Below, one piece after another: positions 27,019 through 36,133 of a DNA stretch of 64,000 nucleotides (the first letter of the stretch is position 1; every line of letters begins with the position of its first letter). The position numbers were made by a program, and so were the translations under genes. Origin of the DNA: Bacteroidia bacterium (GTDB taxonomy: Bacteria; Bacteroidota; Ignavibacteria; SZUA-365). Under the pieces are notes generated by a model that was not told the DNA's origin, searched no databases, and saw only the letters and a list, made by a program, of their open reading frames with translations. Where the stretch lies: positions 1,475,131 to 1,539,130 of the forward strand of contig JAOSJT010000001.1 in the NCBI GenBank assembly GCA_027493955.1. The letters are read 5' to 3'.

Positions 27019-27531
27019 TTAGTATGTGGCCAGGTATGACATACGGACTGTATCGGGAGAAAAGTCGTTTGTGATCACAAGATCCGCACGTTTGGAGAAC
27101 GTGTAGCCGGATACGGCGAGATTCGGATTTGATTCCGAGACGTAGCGTACCGATACCGCAACACGGTACCCCCAGGTTTCCCAGAGACACCTGGGTGTCG
27201 CCGTCGTGGGTGTGGTACCCGGCTGCGGGCTGCGGAACACCGATCCGTGAAAATCGTCGAAATCGTCGAAGTTGGGATAGACGCCGACGCCGGGACCACA
27301 GGATGTGAGATCCGAGGCCTGCCGTATCCACTTCCCACCCGCAATACTCGCGTCGAAGGGCCGCTGTGCCATTTCCTCGAACAACGAACGTCCTATAGCG
27401 ACGGCTTTCTGCGTGTACTCGTTACCGTCCAGCACATCTTCGTTCTGAAAATTCAGGGCACGAAAGTTGAGCATGACGGTACCGAGGAGCATAAATGCCC
27501 CTATCGTCAATGCCATTTGTCCGGAATTCAT
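27019..27531 (-). CDS. Minor pilin-like protein
   Basis: 170 residues. MNSGQ precedes a hydrophobic helix (about 6-24), then an amphipathic stretch (EYTQKAVAIGRSLFEEMAQRPFD) like the PilV-type ALxxAxxLxxxxxxxPFD pattern, and a beta-rich domain with two Cys that could pair. It lacks a canonical leader peptidase site. First of three consecutive pilin-like genes in transcription order; a TATATTCA site is found about 55 bases upstream. Confidence 0.65.
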   Translation of the reverse strand: MNSGQMALTIGAFMLLGTVMLNFRALNFQNEDVLDGNEYTQKAVAIGRSLFEEMAQRPFDASIAGGKWIRQASDLTSCGPGVGVYPNFDDFDDFHGSVFRSPQPGTTPTTATPRCLWETWGYRVAVSVRYVSESNPNLAVSGYTFSKRADLVITNDFSPDTVRMSYLATY

Positions 27532-27585
27532 CGTGCTACCTCGCTTTCCTGCTGATTCTGTTGCGTTCTGTTACCACACGTGCCA

Positions 27586-27593
27586 TGAATATA
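27586..27593 (-). promoter_or_regulatory. Candidate -10/-7 element before the minor pilin-like genes
   Basis: TATATTCA on the minus strand, about 55 bases before the start of the first of the three minor pilin-like genes and in the gap after pilB. It equals the element before pilT. No matching upstream element was found. Confidence 0.3.
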
Positions 27594-27678
27594 GGTCATG
27601 AAATCGTTCGCTGCCTGACAGTCTCATTACATTCACATTACATTTTGTTCAGATTCATTCTTCAGCACACCGGCCGCA

Positions 27679-29475
27679 TCAATCGTCGGACATGGTTGCG
27701 GCGATCACTTCGGCCACGGACGTCGTCCCCTCCTTGACGCGCTCACGCGCAGAGGCGCGCAGGGTGAGCATGCCTTCGGAGATGGCGATTTGACGCACCT
27801 TCTCCTCATCAATTTCCTCTCCGGAGTCGAAGATTGCCTGACGCACAGCCCGGGAGAAGAAGAGCGCTTCATGAATAGCGACCCGGCCCTTATAGCCCTT
27901 GACACAGGAGCTGCATCCGACCGCTTCGTAAAATGTCGTATTCCGGATTTCCTCTTCTGTAAAACCAACATTTTTCAATTCGGGGATGTTCAGATCCCGC
28001 ACTTCCCGCTTGCACTTGGGACACAAGCGCCGCATCAGACGCTGCGCCACCACGAGATTGATCGCATAGGCAATGAGGAAGGTTTCGATGCCCATCTTGA
28101 ACAGACGTGTGACCGCGCTGGGAGCGTCGTTGGTATGCAGCGTCGAGAAGGTGAGGTGACCGGTATTTGCCAGCTTGATCGCCACATCCGCCGTGGCCTT
28201 GTCGCGCATCTCGCCCACCATGACGATATCGGGATCGTGACGGAGTATGGCCCGAATCGCCGCTTCAAAATCGACCTTGTGGCTGATCTTGATCTGACGT
28301 GCACCGTCGATCACGTATTCGACCGGATCCTCGACGGTCAGGACGTTGACCTGCGGCGTGATGACAGAGTAGAGGGCCGCAACCAGCGTGGTACTCTTCC
28401 CGCTTCCTGTCGGACCGGTAAGGATGACCATGCCCTGTGGTTTGGAGATCGATGTTTTGAACCATTCCAGCGCTTTCGGTTGAAAACCGATTTTCGCGAT
28501 GTCCTTGATCACTTTGCGGCTGTCGAGAACACGTATGACGATGCTCTCGAATTTCATGGCAAATTCCGAACCGGCGATGGGCAGCACGGACACACGGAAG
28601 CGAATCACGGTATTGTCGATCGTACGCTGAATAAAACCGTCCTGCGCCGATTCGCGCTCGAAGCGGTCGATGTTCATCGAACGATCCTTGACCACAGCCA
28701 GAACAGCTTCGGGGCGCGTTCCGTCGACACGGTTCCACAGTTGCAGTTTTCCGTCGGAACGGAAGTGGAATTCCGTCGTCGTCAACGACGTCGGAAAAAT
28801 GTGAATATCGCTGACTCCCTGCCGTACCGCTTCGATGAGACACCCCTCGAAGAGGTTGACCAGCATGGACTTGTTGATCTCCGCATCGAGTTCCGCTTCG
28901 TCGATTCCCGATTCGGTATCAACCTCCTCCATTTCCCCTTCCATGTCCTTGAGACTTTCGAGGAAGATGTTGTCTCCTCGAAGGACATTGTCGAGATGGG
29001 GCTGCAGGCTGGGGAGATCCGCGTAATACACTTCATATTTGAGTGCACGGAACAGATTCGCGACACGCGGGATGTCCCTGTGGATTGGAATCGCCGAGAC
29101 CAGGATGAGCTTATCCGGTGTACGGCTGTCGAACTGCATCGGAAGAGTTTTCGACTTGAACAGCATCGCGCGCTGTTCCTGGTTCAGCGATTCGACCAGC
29201 TGTTTGATGACGTTGATCCGGCGTTCCGTCATGGCTTCGTCCACCTTCAGGGTCTTGAAGGCATAGATGCGCGCCACTTCCGAGAACACGGTGTGGTGAT
29301 CGAGCTTGAATTCCTCGACGAGAATCTCGGCGAGACTGCGGCTCTTGTTCCCGACTTCACGCTCCTTGGCGGTCAGGGCTTTGCTGATCGTTTCGCGATC
29401 GACGATGCCCTTATGCAGGAGCGCTACGCCGACTTTATCGACTTTGCGTTCCAGTAAGGAGGCTGCGGCATCCAT
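27679..29475 (-). CDS. pilB: Type IV pilus extension ATPase PilB/GspE-like
   Basis: 598 residues. The N-terminal GspE/MshEN-like domain begins near residue 13 (VGVALLHKGIVDRETISKAL). The ATPase core has Walker A TGPTGSGKSTT near residue 362, the Asp box TVEDPVEY, Walker B DPDIVMVGEMRD and the His box FSTLHTNDAPSAV. A zinc-binding CPKC with CSSC about 35 residues later is present, as in GspE/PilB. It drives pilus polymerisation from the cytoplasmic face together with PilC. The start has AAGGAA eight bases upstream and lies within the last 41 bases of pilC. Confidence 0.95.
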   Translation of the reverse strand: MDAAASLLERKVDKVGVALLHKGIVDRETISKALTAKEREVGNKSRSLAEILVEEFKLDHHTVFSEVARIYAFKTLKVDEAMTERRINVIKQLVESLNQEQRAMLFKSKTLPMQFDSRTPDKLILVSAIPIHRDIPRVANLFRALKYEVYYADLPSLQPHLDNVLRGDNIFLESLKDMEGEMEEVDTESGIDEAELDAEINKSMLVNLFEGCLIEAVRQGVSDIHIFPTSLTTTEFHFRSDGKLQLWNRVDGTRPEAVLAVVKDRSMNIDRFERESAQDGFIQRTIDNTVIRFRVSVLPIAGSEFAMKFESIVIRVLDSRKVIKDIAKIGFQPKALEWFKTSISKPQGMVILTGPTGSGKSTTLVAALYSVITPQVNVLTVEDPVEYVIDGARQIKISHKVDFEAAIRAILRHDPDIVMVGEMRDKATADVAIKLANTGHLTFSTLHTNDAPSAVTRLFKMGIETFLIAYAINLVVAQRLMRRLCPKCKREVRDLNIPELKNVGFTEEEIRNTTFYEAVGCSSCVKGYKGRVAIHEALFFSRAVRQAIFDSGEEIDEEKVRQIAISEGMLTLRASARERVKEGTTSVAEVIAATMSDD

Positions 29476-30886
29476 TGACGAAATTCCTTATTCTATCCTG
29501 AAATACGCCTCCCGCAGTGAACAGCAGCAGATAATCCGCAATGCTGCCCATGCCCGGTGCACTCTTGGGCTTGATGACGGCTGTTTCGGAGGAGACGATG
29601 GTAATGGCGGTCATGACGATCATGATGATCAGGGCCACCCAGAGTTGCATGAAATCCACCACGGACTTCAGTTTATAGGTCGTTTCGCGCTCGTAATAAT
29701 TCGCCAGCTGCAACGACGTTTCCCGCACCATACCCGTTTCCGCACCGGCGTGGAAACGCGAAAGCGCGGTTTTCGTAAATACCCCCGCCGCTTCAAAGGA
29801 CTCGTGCAGTCCCTTGCCGTGCTTGAGCATCATCGGGATGGTGATGGTTTTGATTTGATTTTCAAAGTAGGTATTACCCGTGGCTTCGGCGGCGGTTTTG
29901 ATGATGTCGATGTTCTCTCCTGAACCGCTGTACATGCTGTAGAACACGCGGCAGAAAACCTCTATGGCCGTCTTGTGAATCAGCGCACCCATTACGGGGA
30001 CGCGGAAGGATATTTTATCCACCCATTCCCTGCCCCGGGGATTTTTGATCAGTGCGAAGAGCCCCGCACCCATGGCGATGAGGAGCAGGATGAACCAATG
30101 GATATTTGCGACAAGCCAGTCCGACATCTCCAGCGTCGCTTCGGTCATCGGGGGCAATTCGATGCCGTACTTGAGAAACATGCGCGCTGTCTCGGGGAAG
30201 ATATAGGCCACGTAGAAAATCACGGCGATCACCAGCAGAACCAAGGTGATCATGGGCATGAGCATGGCGCTTTTCATGCTCTTCTTGAACTCCAGACGCC
30301 GCTCAAGGAATTTCGCGGTTGAGTCGTACATCTCGGCCATGGCACCGCTCTTCGATGCGAGGCCGAGCATTTTGGCCGTAAATTTTCCGAAAATATTTTC
30401 GTACTTCAGAAAGACCCGCTCGCTTTCGGCACCCTTCCGGAGATCCGCATTGATGTCCTTGAGCGTCTCCCGAAGCATCTTGTTGTCAATGTCATTCGAC
30501 AGAAGATTCAGAACTTCGTTAAAGGGAAGTTTTTCACGCAGCAAGTCTGCGCTCAAACGCACGAAGGTGATTACATCGGCAACCGGTGGTGTGCCGATAT
30601 TCAAACCGACTTTTTTACGGACAAAGACTACCTTGTAGCCCATACCCGTAAGCGCGGCCACGACCTCTTCTTTCGAAAAGGCCTTTTGCTCACCCTCGAG
30701 CACCTTTTCGCCTTTTTGCGCTTTGTACACGAAGGTCAGGCGTTTCTCCAGCTTGTCGAGCTTGAACGACCGGCCTTTGGAAAGGTCTTGTATCTTGCGC
30801 TTGGCTTCCGCCGCGTTACCGGCTGTGATCGTTCCCTGAACGATCTTTCCCGAAGGAACAACCCCCTGAAACCGAAAATCGGCCAT
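29435..30886 (-). CDS. pilC: Type IV pilus inner-membrane platform protein PilC
   Basis: 483 residues from ATG 30886, which has AGGAAG six bases upstream; a longer in-frame start at 30925 adds 13 residues without support. The N-terminus (ADFRFQGVVPSGKIVQGTI) is typical of PilC/GspF. Two repeats of the GspF domain follow, with FVRLSADLLREKLPFNEVL in the first and VFCRVFYSMYSGSGENIDII in the second, and three membrane helices (near 215, 265 and 440). It forms the platform engaged by PilB and PilT. The last 41 bases overlap the pilB start, in a different frame. Confidence 0.95.
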   Translation of the reverse strand: MADFRFQGVVPSGKIVQGTITAGNAAEAKRKIQDLSKGRSFKLDKLEKRLTFVYKAQKGEKVLEGEQKAFSKEEVVAALTGMGYKVVFVRKKVGLNIGTPPVADVITFVRLSADLLREKLPFNEVLNLLSNDIDNKMLRETLKDINADLRKGAESERVFLKYENIFGKFTAKMLGLASKSGAMAEMYDSTAKFLERRLEFKKSMKSAMLMPMITLVLLVIAVIFYVAYIFPETARMFLKYGIELPPMTEATLEMSDWLVANIHWFILLLIAMGAGLFALIKNPRGREWVDKISFRVPVMGALIHKTAIEVFCRVFYSMYSGSGENIDIIKTAAEATGNTYFENQIKTITIPMMLKHGKGLHESFEAAGVFTKTALSRFHAGAETGMVRETSLQLANYYERETTYKLKSVVDFMQLWVALIIMIVMTAITIVSSETAVIKPKSAPGMGSIADYLLLFTAGGVFQDRIRNFVNGCRSLLTGTQSR

Positions 30887-31100
30887 ATCGCACTTCCTTT
30901 TCTGTCCAGCTTCCTCAGTTTTCATGCCCTGCTTGAAGTTCCGCTTGGCAGGGATTCTCGCTCAACAAGTTAGCGTGGCAACCTTAACAGACACTTAATC
31001 GCACATTACAAGCATGAAAGGAAGATGCGGTGAGATATCGGCCTCTACTCCTGTCCTTCTGCTCCCTCTCTCACATCGCCCTGCGGAACGGCTTTACGAA

Positions 31101-31132
31101 AAGCAAAAGCCGGCACAACTGCTGTACCGGCT
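31101..31132 (-). terminator. Terminator after the pilin-like gene
   Basis: A 9-bp stem with one G-T pair (minus strand AGCCGGTAC with GTGCCGGCT) and a short loop, followed by TTTTGCTTTT. It lies 30 bases beyond the stop at 31162 and separates that gene from pilC. Confidence 0.75.
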
Positions 31133-31161
31133 CCATGCGTGAAAAGCGATGTCCATCTATG

Positions 31162-31578
31162 CTACCAGTTTTGGTAATCCACAATCATGCGTTTTTCAGT
31201 GGTTGCTGTCATGTCAATGGATACCACGACCATACTTTTTGGATTGCGGAGAGAAGCGCCGGTCACCTCCAGGACGGCCTCCGCAGCTTTGGTGATCGTG
31301 TACTTCCCGTTGATGTTTTCGGTCTCGAGAGGTGAAGCGCCTTCATTCATGCCGAGGTGTGACATGTTGATGTTGTCGAAGCGGTTGTTGCCGCCTCCCA
31401 ACATGGATGGTTTCCGAAAATAGCCCTCCGCCGCCGAGACCATGCGCAAACAATCCTGGGTAATGGCGTCCTTGTTCGCCTCTTCACTGTTGCTTCCGAA
31501 AATATTCGTACCCACAACAATCGCGATGCCGACGACCACGACCCCCACCACTACAAGGAGAAGCTGTAACGTGCCCAT
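31162..31578 (-). CDS. Pilin-like protein, possible major pilin
   Basis: 138 residues. MGTLQ leads directly into a strongly hydrophobic helix (VVVGVVVVGIAIVVG, ending near residue 23), then a helical segment and a compact beta domain (NGKYTITKAAEAVLEVTG). Its size, own transcription unit with a strong terminator, and position at the head of the pilus cluster fit a major pilin. There is no basic leader, no Glu5 and no FTLIE motif, so processing by a standard prepilin peptidase is doubtful. GGAG lies nine bases before the ATG. Confidence 0.6.
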   Translation of the reverse strand: MGTLQLLLVVVGVVVVGIAIVVGTNIFGSNSEEANKDAITQDCLRMVSAAEGYFRKPSMLGGGNNRFDNINMSHLGMNEGASPLETENINGKYTITKAAEAVLEVTGASLRNPKSMVVVSIDMTATTEKRMIVDYQNW

Positions 31579-31851
31579 ACCACCGCTCCGTCCGGTTTAT
31601 CTGTGTTCAATTCGTGTCCTCAACCTTTTCCTTTCCTTCGGCCTATCGTCTCAATGCAACAGGCAAGGTAACACGCGAGTCTTACAGCATGCTGAACCGA
31701 ACATTACAAGTCTGTCAGACTGTCGCCTCTCCACGGAGCTTCGTCCTCCCCGGCGGAGCGCACGCGCGCGCGCAACCGCCGGCAAGCCATGGTCTCAGCC
31801 GATCCAACACCACGGGGAAGACGCCGGGCTCAATAGCGCCACGATCGGATG

Positions 31852-34260
31852 TTATACTCTGACGGACAGCGAGGTGATCACATTCCGTCCCGGCGCGGTA
31901 ATGCCGGACGAGTATGGACGATACCTTTTATCTGTAATGTTTTCGATTCCGAAGGACAACGAGAACGTATCATTCAGTCGATAGCGGCTTTTCAGATTCA
32001 CGGTCATCCATGACGGCGAGTACGGGCGACCCAGTTCGTCGGGGGCGTACAGATAGTCCTTGCCGCGCTCCTCGGGGGCCAGGTCATCATATGCCACTTC
32101 ACCATTGTACAGCGCGTACAGATCTATTTCGAGATTGCCGCCTTTCCATCCCAGATGCGTGCTTCCGAACCAGGGGGGCGCGTGACGCAGAGGCGCCGTG
32201 CTGCCATCGTCGAGTTCTTCGATGCCTTTCTGTGCATTGATGCGCGAGACCAGAGAGAGACCCCATGGAAAACGGATTTCCATATCCGCCTGAATTCCGT
32301 ACACCTCTGCGAAAGCGGCATTCTGTATCGCCTGCACACGACTCATCTCACCGTCGTAGACGAGACTGTCCAAACCACCGAAGCTGAAATCCCGCCGTAC
32401 GAGCGCATCATCCAGCCAGGTGAAGTAGCCGGTCACGCTCAACTTCACAGCACGACTGACAACGCTGCTGGCGGTTATCTCCGCGTTATATGCATATTCG
32501 GGAGTGAGCTTCGGGTTGGGAACAATGACATAGCCCGGAGTCGAATCGAATACTTTGCCCGCGTCATCCACATTGGGTGCACGAAAACCGGTGGAAAGAT
32601 TTGCATTGAATTGCCAACCGCCTCCCGCGTTGTATACCGTACCGAGGCTGCCGTTGAGCGCACTGTTGCGCAAGCGCAATTCCGTGAAGGGAAACGGGTA
32701 AAACGTCGTGTCGAAACTCCCATCCAGTGTTATATAGTTGTACCGCAGTCCCGCGTGCAAAATGACACCGGCCCCGAGAATACGGCGGTAATCGGTATAC
32801 ACAGCCCAGGACATCCAATCCGCACCATCCGGATAGCGGCTGGGGCCGGGAGCGATCGATCCCTGAAGGATATTCTCATCTGTACCGCTTGATCCGATGG
32901 AATTGGAGAGCAGCTCGATGCCATAATGGAGTCTGTCGGCCGGTGAGAAATTTCGTTCGAAATCGGCATTGAGCGAGAGTGCGTCCACCTCTTCCGTGCG
33001 GTTGTAGCGCGTGGCAGCATTGAAATCCCGGTCATGCCTGCTTTCCTTGAAGCATTGCCACGCCGCGGTGAGATGGAGATCATCGAACATCGCGTGTTGT
33101 GCATTCAGTGTTGCATTGAGTGCATGCATCATCCACACCTGTGGACCGTAGTTCCACTCCGCCGAACGTTGTTTCGTGCCGCGATACCGCAGGAGACGAT
33201 CATACCGCGCATAGTCGCTCGTTTCGGAGTAATGCGCACCGTATCGTACATCCCATGCATCATTCGGCTTGAAGCGGATTTTCTGCATCACGCTCCACTG
33301 TGTGTACCCGCTGGGGACCTGTACTTCGGGATCAGGATTGCTGAGCATGGTGTCCCTGCCGTCCACGCGTGCGGCGTAGGTGCCGCGAAGGTACGCCTCG
33401 GGTCCGTCGCTCCCCATCCGCAGATCTCCGAACTCGGACCAGGTGAACGTCGTGGCAAAAGCCCATTTCCGCAGGCCGAGACGCAGCCCGAGATGCCCGG
33501 TCTTTTCCCGATTCGCGGAGGAATAGCGCGTGATGGCGTTGGCTGCAAGCAACGGTTGACTGCCGTAGGAAAATCCCGGTGTGATCGTATTGAACGTCAT
33601 GACGCCTCCGAGCGCATCGCTGCCGTACATCACGGAACCGGGCCCAAACAGCACTTCCGTCCGTTCGATGGTAAAGGGATCAACGGAGATGACATTCTGC
33701 ACATTTCCGCTCCTGAAAATGGCGGTGTTCATGCGCACGCCATCCACCGCGAGCAACACACGATTCGTCGCGAAGCCACGTATCATCGGGCTGCCGCCGC
33801 CAAGCTGGCTTTTCTGCACGAAGATCTCTCCGCTGTTGGCAAGCACATCCGCCGCGGTCTGGGGATTCTGCAATGCGGCATCAGCGCGGGACAGGGTGAT
33901 CATGCGCGCCGGGACCTCGCTCCGGGCCTGCTTCCACCGTGTGGCGGAAACGACAACCTCGTCCAGGGCGAATGCCGTCTGACGCAACAGCAGCGTCGGC
34001 GTGCGTTCGGCCAGTTGCGTATAGGAAAGTATGATGCGTTCATAGCCGATCATTTCGATGCGAATGCTGTCCGATGCGGAGAAGGGTGCTATGTCCACCC
34101 TGCCTTTCGCGTCTGTCACAGCCGACACACGAGGACTGAAGCTGAACAGCGCCACCTGTTCGAGCGGCTCACGCGTGACTCCGTCCCGGATGGTCAGCAA
34201 CTGTGCATTGACCAGTGCCGCGTTGAACAGGACGAGGCACAAGAGTAGTATAGTTTTCAT
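31852..34260 (-). CDS. TonB-dependent outer-membrane receptor
   Basis: 802 residues. A signal peptide (1-19) is followed by a carboxypeptidase-regulatory-like beta domain (about 20-95), which is common in Bacteroidota receptors. The plug is at about 100-225 (DEVVVSATRWKQ, then GSPMIRGFATNRVLLAVDGVRMN and VLFGPGSVMYGSDALGGVM). The rest is a 22-strand barrel ending in an aromatic-poor SLSVRV strand. It imports a scarce ligand such as a metal chelate, heme or vitamin using TonB energy; the substrate cannot be told. The gene upstream (34469-35044) may be a partner. Confidence 0.93.
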   Translation of the reverse strand: MKTILLLCLVLFNAALVNAQLLTIRDGVTREPLEQVALFSFSPRVSAVTDAKGRVDIAPFSASDSIRIEMIGYERIILSYTQLAERTPTLLLRQTAFALDEVVVSATRWKQARSEVPARMITLSRADAALQNPQTAADVLANSGEIFVQKSQLGGGSPMIRGFATNRVLLAVDGVRMNTAIFRSGNVQNVISVDPFTIERTEVLFGPGSVMYGSDALGGVMTFNTITPGFSYGSQPLLAANAITRYSSANREKTGHLGLRLGLRKWAFATTFTWSEFGDLRMGSDGPEAYLRGTYAARVDGRDTMLSNPDPEVQVPSGYTQWSVMQKIRFKPNDAWDVRYGAHYSETSDYARYDRLLRYRGTKQRSAEWNYGPQVWMMHALNATLNAQHAMFDDLHLTAAWQCFKESRHDRDFNAATRYNRTEEVDALSLNADFERNFSPADRLHYGIELLSNSIGSSGTDENILQGSIAPGPSRYPDGADWMSWAVYTDYRRILGAGVILHAGLRYNYITLDGSFDTTFYPFPFTELRLRNSALNGSLGTVYNAGGGWQFNANLSTGFRAPNVDDAGKVFDSTPGYVIVPNPKLTPEYAYNAEITASSVVSRAVKLSVTGYFTWLDDALVRRDFSFGGLDSLVYDGEMSRVQAIQNAAFAEVYGIQADMEIRFPWGLSLVSRINAQKGIEELDDGSTAPLRHAPPWFGSTHLGWKGGNLEIDLYALYNGEVAYDDLAPEERGKDYLYAPDELGRPYSPSWMTVNLKSRYRLNDTFSLSFGIENITDKRYRPYSSGITAPGRNVITSLSVRV

Positions 34261-34468
34261 TCTGAAACATCCTTGTCAATTCGGATACTCATGGCAGGCT
34301 TCTCCCGCCAGGGGATGGGAAAAATCGCTCGACGGCACCATCGTGAAGCAGGTACCATACACGCTGATGCGAACGTTCATTGCGAACGCACGCATGCAGA
34401 CACACACCACGACGAGACTGAGACTCATCGGGTGATACGCATATCGGCAAGCGGAAAAGGGAAGAATA

Positions 34469-35044
34469 TCAGAAGAGGAGTTCCGGAGGAGGTTTCGGCG
34501 GTATCAACAGAGAGCTCGGCGGGTGTACGGCCGACGGCGCCGTGACGGCAGCACAGCAGGGAGCGGATGGGAGGGGCATTCCCGCTCCTGCAAGATACAA
34601 TGCGTCCACCATGCGCCGGATTTCCTGTTGCTGACGCCTTCGCTCCGGATTGCTCTGCATTTCGTCCTGCATCATACGATGCAATCCGGCAAACAACGCG
34701 GTTTCGGCATCATCATAGATGCAGGCATAGTAGGTAGTGTCGCCCCGTCGCTCCTGTCGTACGATATCGTACATCTTTCCATCGAAGCGGAATTCTTTGG
34801 CGTGTATGCGCTGAAAACGGGTGTTGGGAGATGTCTCCAGAGACGTCGGGATGGCGAGCCGCACAAGATCTTTCTCGCTGACGCCGGCCTTGATGCGTTT
34901 CCGCACATCGTGACGAATCTGCTGCTGCAGCAGCGAAAACGCAAACAGCGGTCCCGTCGTCTGTGCCATGAGGAGCACAAGCAGAAAAACAGCAATACCT
35001 CGCACTCTCCTGTAGGGTGAAAATGTCGGATGAGCGGAATGCAT
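34469..35044 (-). CDS. Exported small protein of unknown function upstream of the TonB receptor
   Basis: 191 residues from ATG 35044. A basic start and a hydrophobic segment (about 17-36, GIAVFLLVLLMAQTTGPLFAF) look like an uncleaved or cleaved signal. The middle is charged with alternating beta and helix, and the C-terminus is Pro/Ala-rich with a CC pair (SAPCCAA) and a PPKPPPELLF tail. I do not recognise a family. It precedes the TonB-dependent receptor by 208 bases on the same strand; a periplasmic accessory role in the same uptake is speculative. The start codon has no clear ribosome binding site. Confidence 0.5.
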   Translation of the reverse strand: MHSAHPTFSPYRRVRGIAVFLLVLLMAQTTGPLFAFSLLQQQIRHDVRKRIKAGVSEKDLVRLAIPTSLETSPNTRFQRIHAKEFRFDGKMYDIVRQERRGDTTYYACIYDDAETALFAGLHRMMQDEMQSNPERRRQQQEIRRMVDALYLAGAGMPLPSAPCCAAVTAPSAVHPPSSLLIPPKPPPELLF

Positions 35045-35365
35045 GCTGAATGAGTAGGATACGCAATAGGTTCTATGTGGATGCCGAAGCAACGGCAGCG
35101 GGAAACGGATTCTCCGGCAGCAATAAATGTGACGATCCCCCAAACGAAAATCAAGGCAGAAACCACGTCGGTCCTCCCTTCCGGCACTGCGCGTCCACAG
35201 GACATCCCCGGGTGATGACGGTAGATCCGGCGTCATACAAACATCGCCGCACGCAGCAACCTGCGGTACCGAGCGGACAGCCTGCCTGATGCTTGCTGAC
35301 ACGGTGTGCTGCACGCTGAAGGACTTCCCTATGCGTCGATGCACTTCGATGACAATAGGCGGATA
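35045..35365. other. Intergenic region, 321 bases, nothing recognised
   Basis: It lies between ogt and the gene preceding the TonB receptor. I looked on the minus strand for a cobalamin or other riboswitch core and for Fur-like palindromes and saw none. The open frame that extends the downstream gene through this stretch has no protein-like features. Confidence 0.35.
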
Positions 35366-35896
35366 CTACACCAGCAGAGCTCCCTCGACGCGCAGCAGGT
35401 GTTTTTTTCTGTCGATGCCACCGCCGTAGCCGACGAGACTCCCGTCCTCCCCGAGCACGCGGTGACAGGGAATGATGATCGCGATGGGATTTCGCCCTAC
35501 CGCCTGCCCCACCGCCCGTGACGCATGGGGATTACCTATCGCCTCGGCCACGGCGTGGTACGAGCAAGTCGTCCCGTAGGGGATGGCGCGCAACGCCGTC
35601 CACACCTGCAACTGAAAATCCGTACCGAGCAACTGCGACCGCACCTTAAAGCGCTTGAGGTTTCCGTTGAAGTACCGGGTCAGCTGCTCATGGATCGGAT
35701 CATGCAAGCTGCCGGCTGGCACGGCGGTCCATTGAGCGAGATATCGGTTCACCCAGCTGGAATACTCCTGTCCTTCCTCTTCGGCATCGAAGCCGAGGTA
35801 ACACAGCGCGTCGTCCAGCGACAGCAATCGGAGCCGACCGAGCGGCGAAGCTACGAAGGATTGCAATAGAGCCCTGGGTACACGATGTGGTGTCAT
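35366..35896 (-). CDS. ogt: Methylated-DNA-protein-cysteine methyltransferase
   Basis: 176 residues, as in Ogt. It repairs O6-methylguanine by moving the alkyl group to its own cysteine. The active site IIIPCHRVLGEDG is near residue 148, preceded by the DNA-binding segment SYHAVAEAIGNPHASRAVGQAVGRNP and followed by GYGGGIDRKKHLL. The ATG at 35896 has AGGGG about six bases upstream; longer in-frame starts add an unrelated sequence. Confidence 0.95.
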   Translation of the reverse strand: MTPHRVPRALLQSFVASPLGRLRLLSLDDALCYLGFDAEEEGQEYSSWVNRYLAQWTAVPAGSLHDPIHEQLTRYFNGNLKRFKVRSQLLGTDFQLQVWTALRAIPYGTTCSYHAVAEAIGNPHASRAVGQAVGRNPIAIIIPCHRVLGEDGSLVGYGGGIDRKKHLLRVEGALLV

Positions 35897-36066
35897 GGAG
35901 CACCCCTGTGCTGTGGGTTGGCATGATGGTCTGGACAATGTACATAAGTGCGAGCAGAGAGCAAACTTGAGACATGCCGGAGGGTGGTTCCGTCCGGCCT
36001 CCCGCTCGGGAAGGCCGTACCCGTGACCACCGAGGCGCGGCGGCAAGGCGTCGGAGCGGTACAAAT

Positions 36067-36098
36067 ACGAAGAGCATGACAAACGCCATGCTCTTCGT
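36067..36098 (-). terminator. Hairpin downstream of the M16 protease gene
   Basis: A perfect 12-bp stem (ACGAAGAGCATG with CATGCTCTTCGT) and 8-base loop, 36 bases beyond the M16 stop. The minus-strand tail ATTTGT is only weakly T-rich, so it may be a terminator or an mRNA 3'-end stabiliser. Confidence 0.6.
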
Positions 36099-36133
36099 GT
36101 GCAACAAACAGAGTGCGTGGGCCGACTGCGCGG

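Noticed and set aside
27790-29457. 555-codon plus-strand frame
   Set aside because: Antisense of pilB; His- and Asp-rich translation without any family pattern.
35045-35365. Riboswitch before the TonB receptor operon
   Set aside because: I found no cobalamin-type core, no conserved box and no terminator switch on the minus strand.
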